NCBI GenBank assembly: GCA_958447915.1 | Contig: CAUDCB010000105.1 | Coordinates: 1-6,847, forward strand | Reading direction: 5' to 3' | From: an uncultured Collinsella sp. | GTDB lineage: Bacteria > Actinomycetota > Coriobacteriia > Coriobacteriales > Coriobacteriaceae | Length of the DNA: 6,847 bases | Shown here: positions 6,501-6,847 of the stretch, one piece after another | Layout: each line of letters begins with the position of its first letter | Numbering within the stretch: position 1 is the stretch's first letter | Translations under genes and position numbers: made by a program | Notes under the pieces: generated by a model | The model's database searches: none | The model's input: the letters and a program-made list of their open reading frames with translations, nothing else | Told to the model about the DNA's origin: nothing

Positions 6501-6762
6501 CCGAGCCGCCGACGCCGACCTCGCGTGCGCGGCGGGCTACCTCGAACTCGCGCGGCTCCTTCGAGTCGGCCATTCGCTTGATGAAGGTGGGCTCGCTGAA
6601 CAGGAAGCGCACCTCGTCGACCTTGGAGAGCTCCTCTTTGAGCTCCCCGTAGGCGAACACGGTGAAATACGAGCTGATTATCGACAACTTCGCGCCGTCG
6701 TCGATGGATTCGCCGAGGGCGTCTCCCAGGCGCTCCGCGCCGACGTTGCTTAGCGACTTCAC
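3517..6762 (-). CDS. SNF2-type DNA helicase/translocase with degenerate PLD-like N-terminus
   Basis: This 1081-aa superfamily 2 helicase is of the SNF2-like type found beside type III-like R-M genes. It should use ATP to move along or remodel DNA for the defence complex. Residues 1-160 resemble the PLD-like module of such proteins (L-S-I-I-S-S-Y-F at 26-33, G-A-A-A-N-F-T-Q-E-G-L at 145-155), but the His and Lys of the HKD motif are not there. The motor follows: Q at 256, Walker A D-S-V-G-L-G-K-T 277-284, D-E-S-H 367-370, S-A-T 405-407, V-L-V-F-S-A-F 707-713 (motif IV), D-C-I-S-E-G-Q-N-L-Q 787-796 (motif V) and Q-R-F-G-R-I-D-R-L-G 815-824 (motif VI). A helical insertion (about 520-600) and an acidic linker (623-640) separate the two RecA lobes. 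The C-terminal 230 residues are family-specific. All motor residues I can check are intact. The start is GTG: an in-frame TGA lies at 6796-6798 and the next Met is residue 64. Confidence 0.95.
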   Translation of the reverse strand: MKSLSNVGAERLGDALGESIDDGAKLSIISSYFTVFAYGELKEELSKVDEVRFLFSEPTFIKRMADSKEPREFEVARRAREVGVGGSGLELTLRNNLNQRALARECAEWIREKGVFKSAKTSGAIQPGGTYVVENPSGDDHAFMGAAANFTQEGLGYERRPGTVTCVSHFENATEAVGLKMMFESVWDNPAMVEEVTAQVAAQVETLYRENPPEFIYFLTLYHLFRDFMEDDEDNGIRPGLKFEESVVWSKLYDFQKDAVMGAIHKLEKYKGCIIADSVGLGKTYEALAVMKYYQERNDRILVLCPKRLRDNWTLWTQDNDDRNPLADDRFSYTVLNHTDLSRYHGMSGEVDLEHLRWGHFDLLVIDESHNFRNKSTDADKTDRYTRLIEDVIKSGQRTKVLMLSATPVNNRLLDLRNQIELITEGDDAYLADTDGIPSITHVTRVAQQRFNEWSKLSDSERTTESFVNAVNADYFKLLDVLTIARSRKHITKYYGAASGTFPARRPPLSFQTPIDLEGELPPIAVLNDMIAQLTFAQYQVLSYVRADQRRKYEDRYGDTWGKDFESQVHRTTAVANLMRVNVLKRMESSVNSFRITLRRILDGCVDLRARLDADASGVAYGTEGLEDGFDDDDAEEFEAGGKVRVDLRDVDALRLGQDLDFDIQVLRALLTYADAVTPERDAKLVKLRDFIAGKVSEPYNPGNRKVLVFSAFADTTAYLFEQLAPWLKRELGIECAEVAGSSNRTYSLKLPRTTFENILARFSPVSKELPESQRELGEIDVVFATDCISEGQNLQDCDCLVNYDIHWNPVRIIQRFGRIDRLGSKNSQIQLVNFWPDIALDEYIQLEGRVKGRMALLDASATGEENVLEAKGNGEMNDLKYRRRQLQQLKSEVLDLEDISGGISITDFAFDDFRVELQRYAKEHPGALENSPAGLHAVAPIPDELRSDVKPGVVFCLKQNDEGNDPRDTNPVFPYYVVYVSADGEVMTKHTQPKPALDIMRAVCSGHPEPIAKLCREFNRETRDGTRMDAYTDLLDDVVAAITGTQQDKGIESLFSLGEVGSGTVMGFNDYSLVCFAVLR

Positions 6763-6766
6763 GCCT

Positions 6767-6847
6767 CTATACCCCCTTTTTCGCGAGCTCTTCGATCATG
6801 CAGGTGCGCACGAAGGCGGAGAAGCTCATGCCCCGCAGGGCCGCCTC
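6767..6847 (-). CDS. C-terminal end of a small protein, possibly ribbon-helix-helix (partial)
   Basis: The last 26 codons of a gene run in from the right edge: E-A-A-L-R-G-M-S-F-S-A-F-V-R-T-C-M-I-E-E-L-A-K-K-G-V, then TAG. The pattern A-x-x-R-G-M-S-x-S-A-F-V-R followed by an amphipathic helix is like the second helix of ribbon-helix-helix (CopG/antitoxin-type) DNA-binding proteins, which act as small dimeric repressors. The N-terminal strand that would contact DNA is outside the window, so this is a suggestion only. Its stop is four bases before the helicase GTG and it is in the same direction, so it is very likely the preceding gene of the operon. It could be an autoregulator of the defence genes or an unrelated antitoxin. 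Confidence 0.6.
   Translation of the reverse strand, partial: EAALRGMSFSAFVRTCMIEELAKKGV
6772..6779 (-). promoter_or_regulatory. Ribosome binding site of the helicase gene
   Basis: On the minus strand this reads AAAGGGGG, nine bases before the GTG start at 6760-6762. It lies within the last codons of the preceding regulator-like gene, whose TAG is at 6767-6769. It supports the GTG as the true start and suggests coupled translation. Confidence 0.6.

Noticed and set aside
713..6762. DISARM or BREX locus
   Set aside because: A SNF2 helicase plus adenine methylase recalls class 1 DISARM, but no DrmA or DrmB (DUF1998) is present. BREX would need PglZ and BrxC-type genes. DUF4391 and a DPPYNTG Mod of this layout point to a type III-like locus.

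Overview
The window holds the 3' end of a defence-type operon on the minus strand, cut off by the end of an integrative element. From 2755 to 6762 the DNA is very GC-rich (about 60-70% in the rows I counted) with Shine-Dalgarno sites and actinobacterial-looking codon use. Positions 1-660 resemble the serine-recombinase end of a Bacillota-type integrative or conjugative transposon. A gut actinobacterium, for example a member of Coriobacteriia, carrying a Bacillota-type element would fit. This host guess is an inference and is not proven by any marker gene.

Right to left, in the direction of transcription: (1) the last 26 codons of a small protein resembling a ribbon-helix-helix regulator (6767-6847, runs off the window); (2) four bases later, a 1081-aa SNF2-type helicase that starts at GTG and has a degenerate phospholipase-D-like N-terminus (3517-6762); (3) overlapping it by ATGA, a DUF4391-family protein (2738-3520); (4) overlapping that by 17 bases, a 264-aa protein I cannot assign to a family (1960-2754); (5) after 11 bases, the N-terminal two thirds of a type III restriction-modification Mod-like N6-adenine methyltransferase (713-1948). 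Helicase + DUF4391 + Mod, normally followed by a Res-type helicase-nuclease, is a known association in type III-like R-M/defence loci. The 264-aa protein is the unfamiliar component. The tight overlaps indicate one translationally coupled operon whose promoter lies beyond the right edge.

The Mod protein has DPPYNTG (motif IV) and the motif X region, but stops just before the FxGxG AdoMet-binding motif I that should follow. No Res gene follows it. Instead, 53 bases away and convergent, lies the C-terminal part of a large serine recombinase (second half of the zinc ribbon, coiled coil, DUF4368-like tail), itself cut at its 5' side. The simplest reading is that an integrative element inserted into mod, removed its 3' end and separated it from (or deleted) res. 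The junction lies between about 660 and 748, around a 12-bp-stem hairpin. The upstream genes remain open and undamaged, so the event may be recent or the remaining genes may have a use of their own.

Two further patterns stand out. The operon is compositionally mosaic: helicase and DUF4391 are GC-rich, while the 264-aa gene and mod are near 40-50% GC, with the switch at the gene boundary near 2740-2820. Inside mod, at 977-1060, three adjoining inverted repeats (one a perfect 26-bp palindrome, one with perfect 14-bp arms) sit in frame in conserved coding sequence; two of them share an arm and cannot form at the same time.
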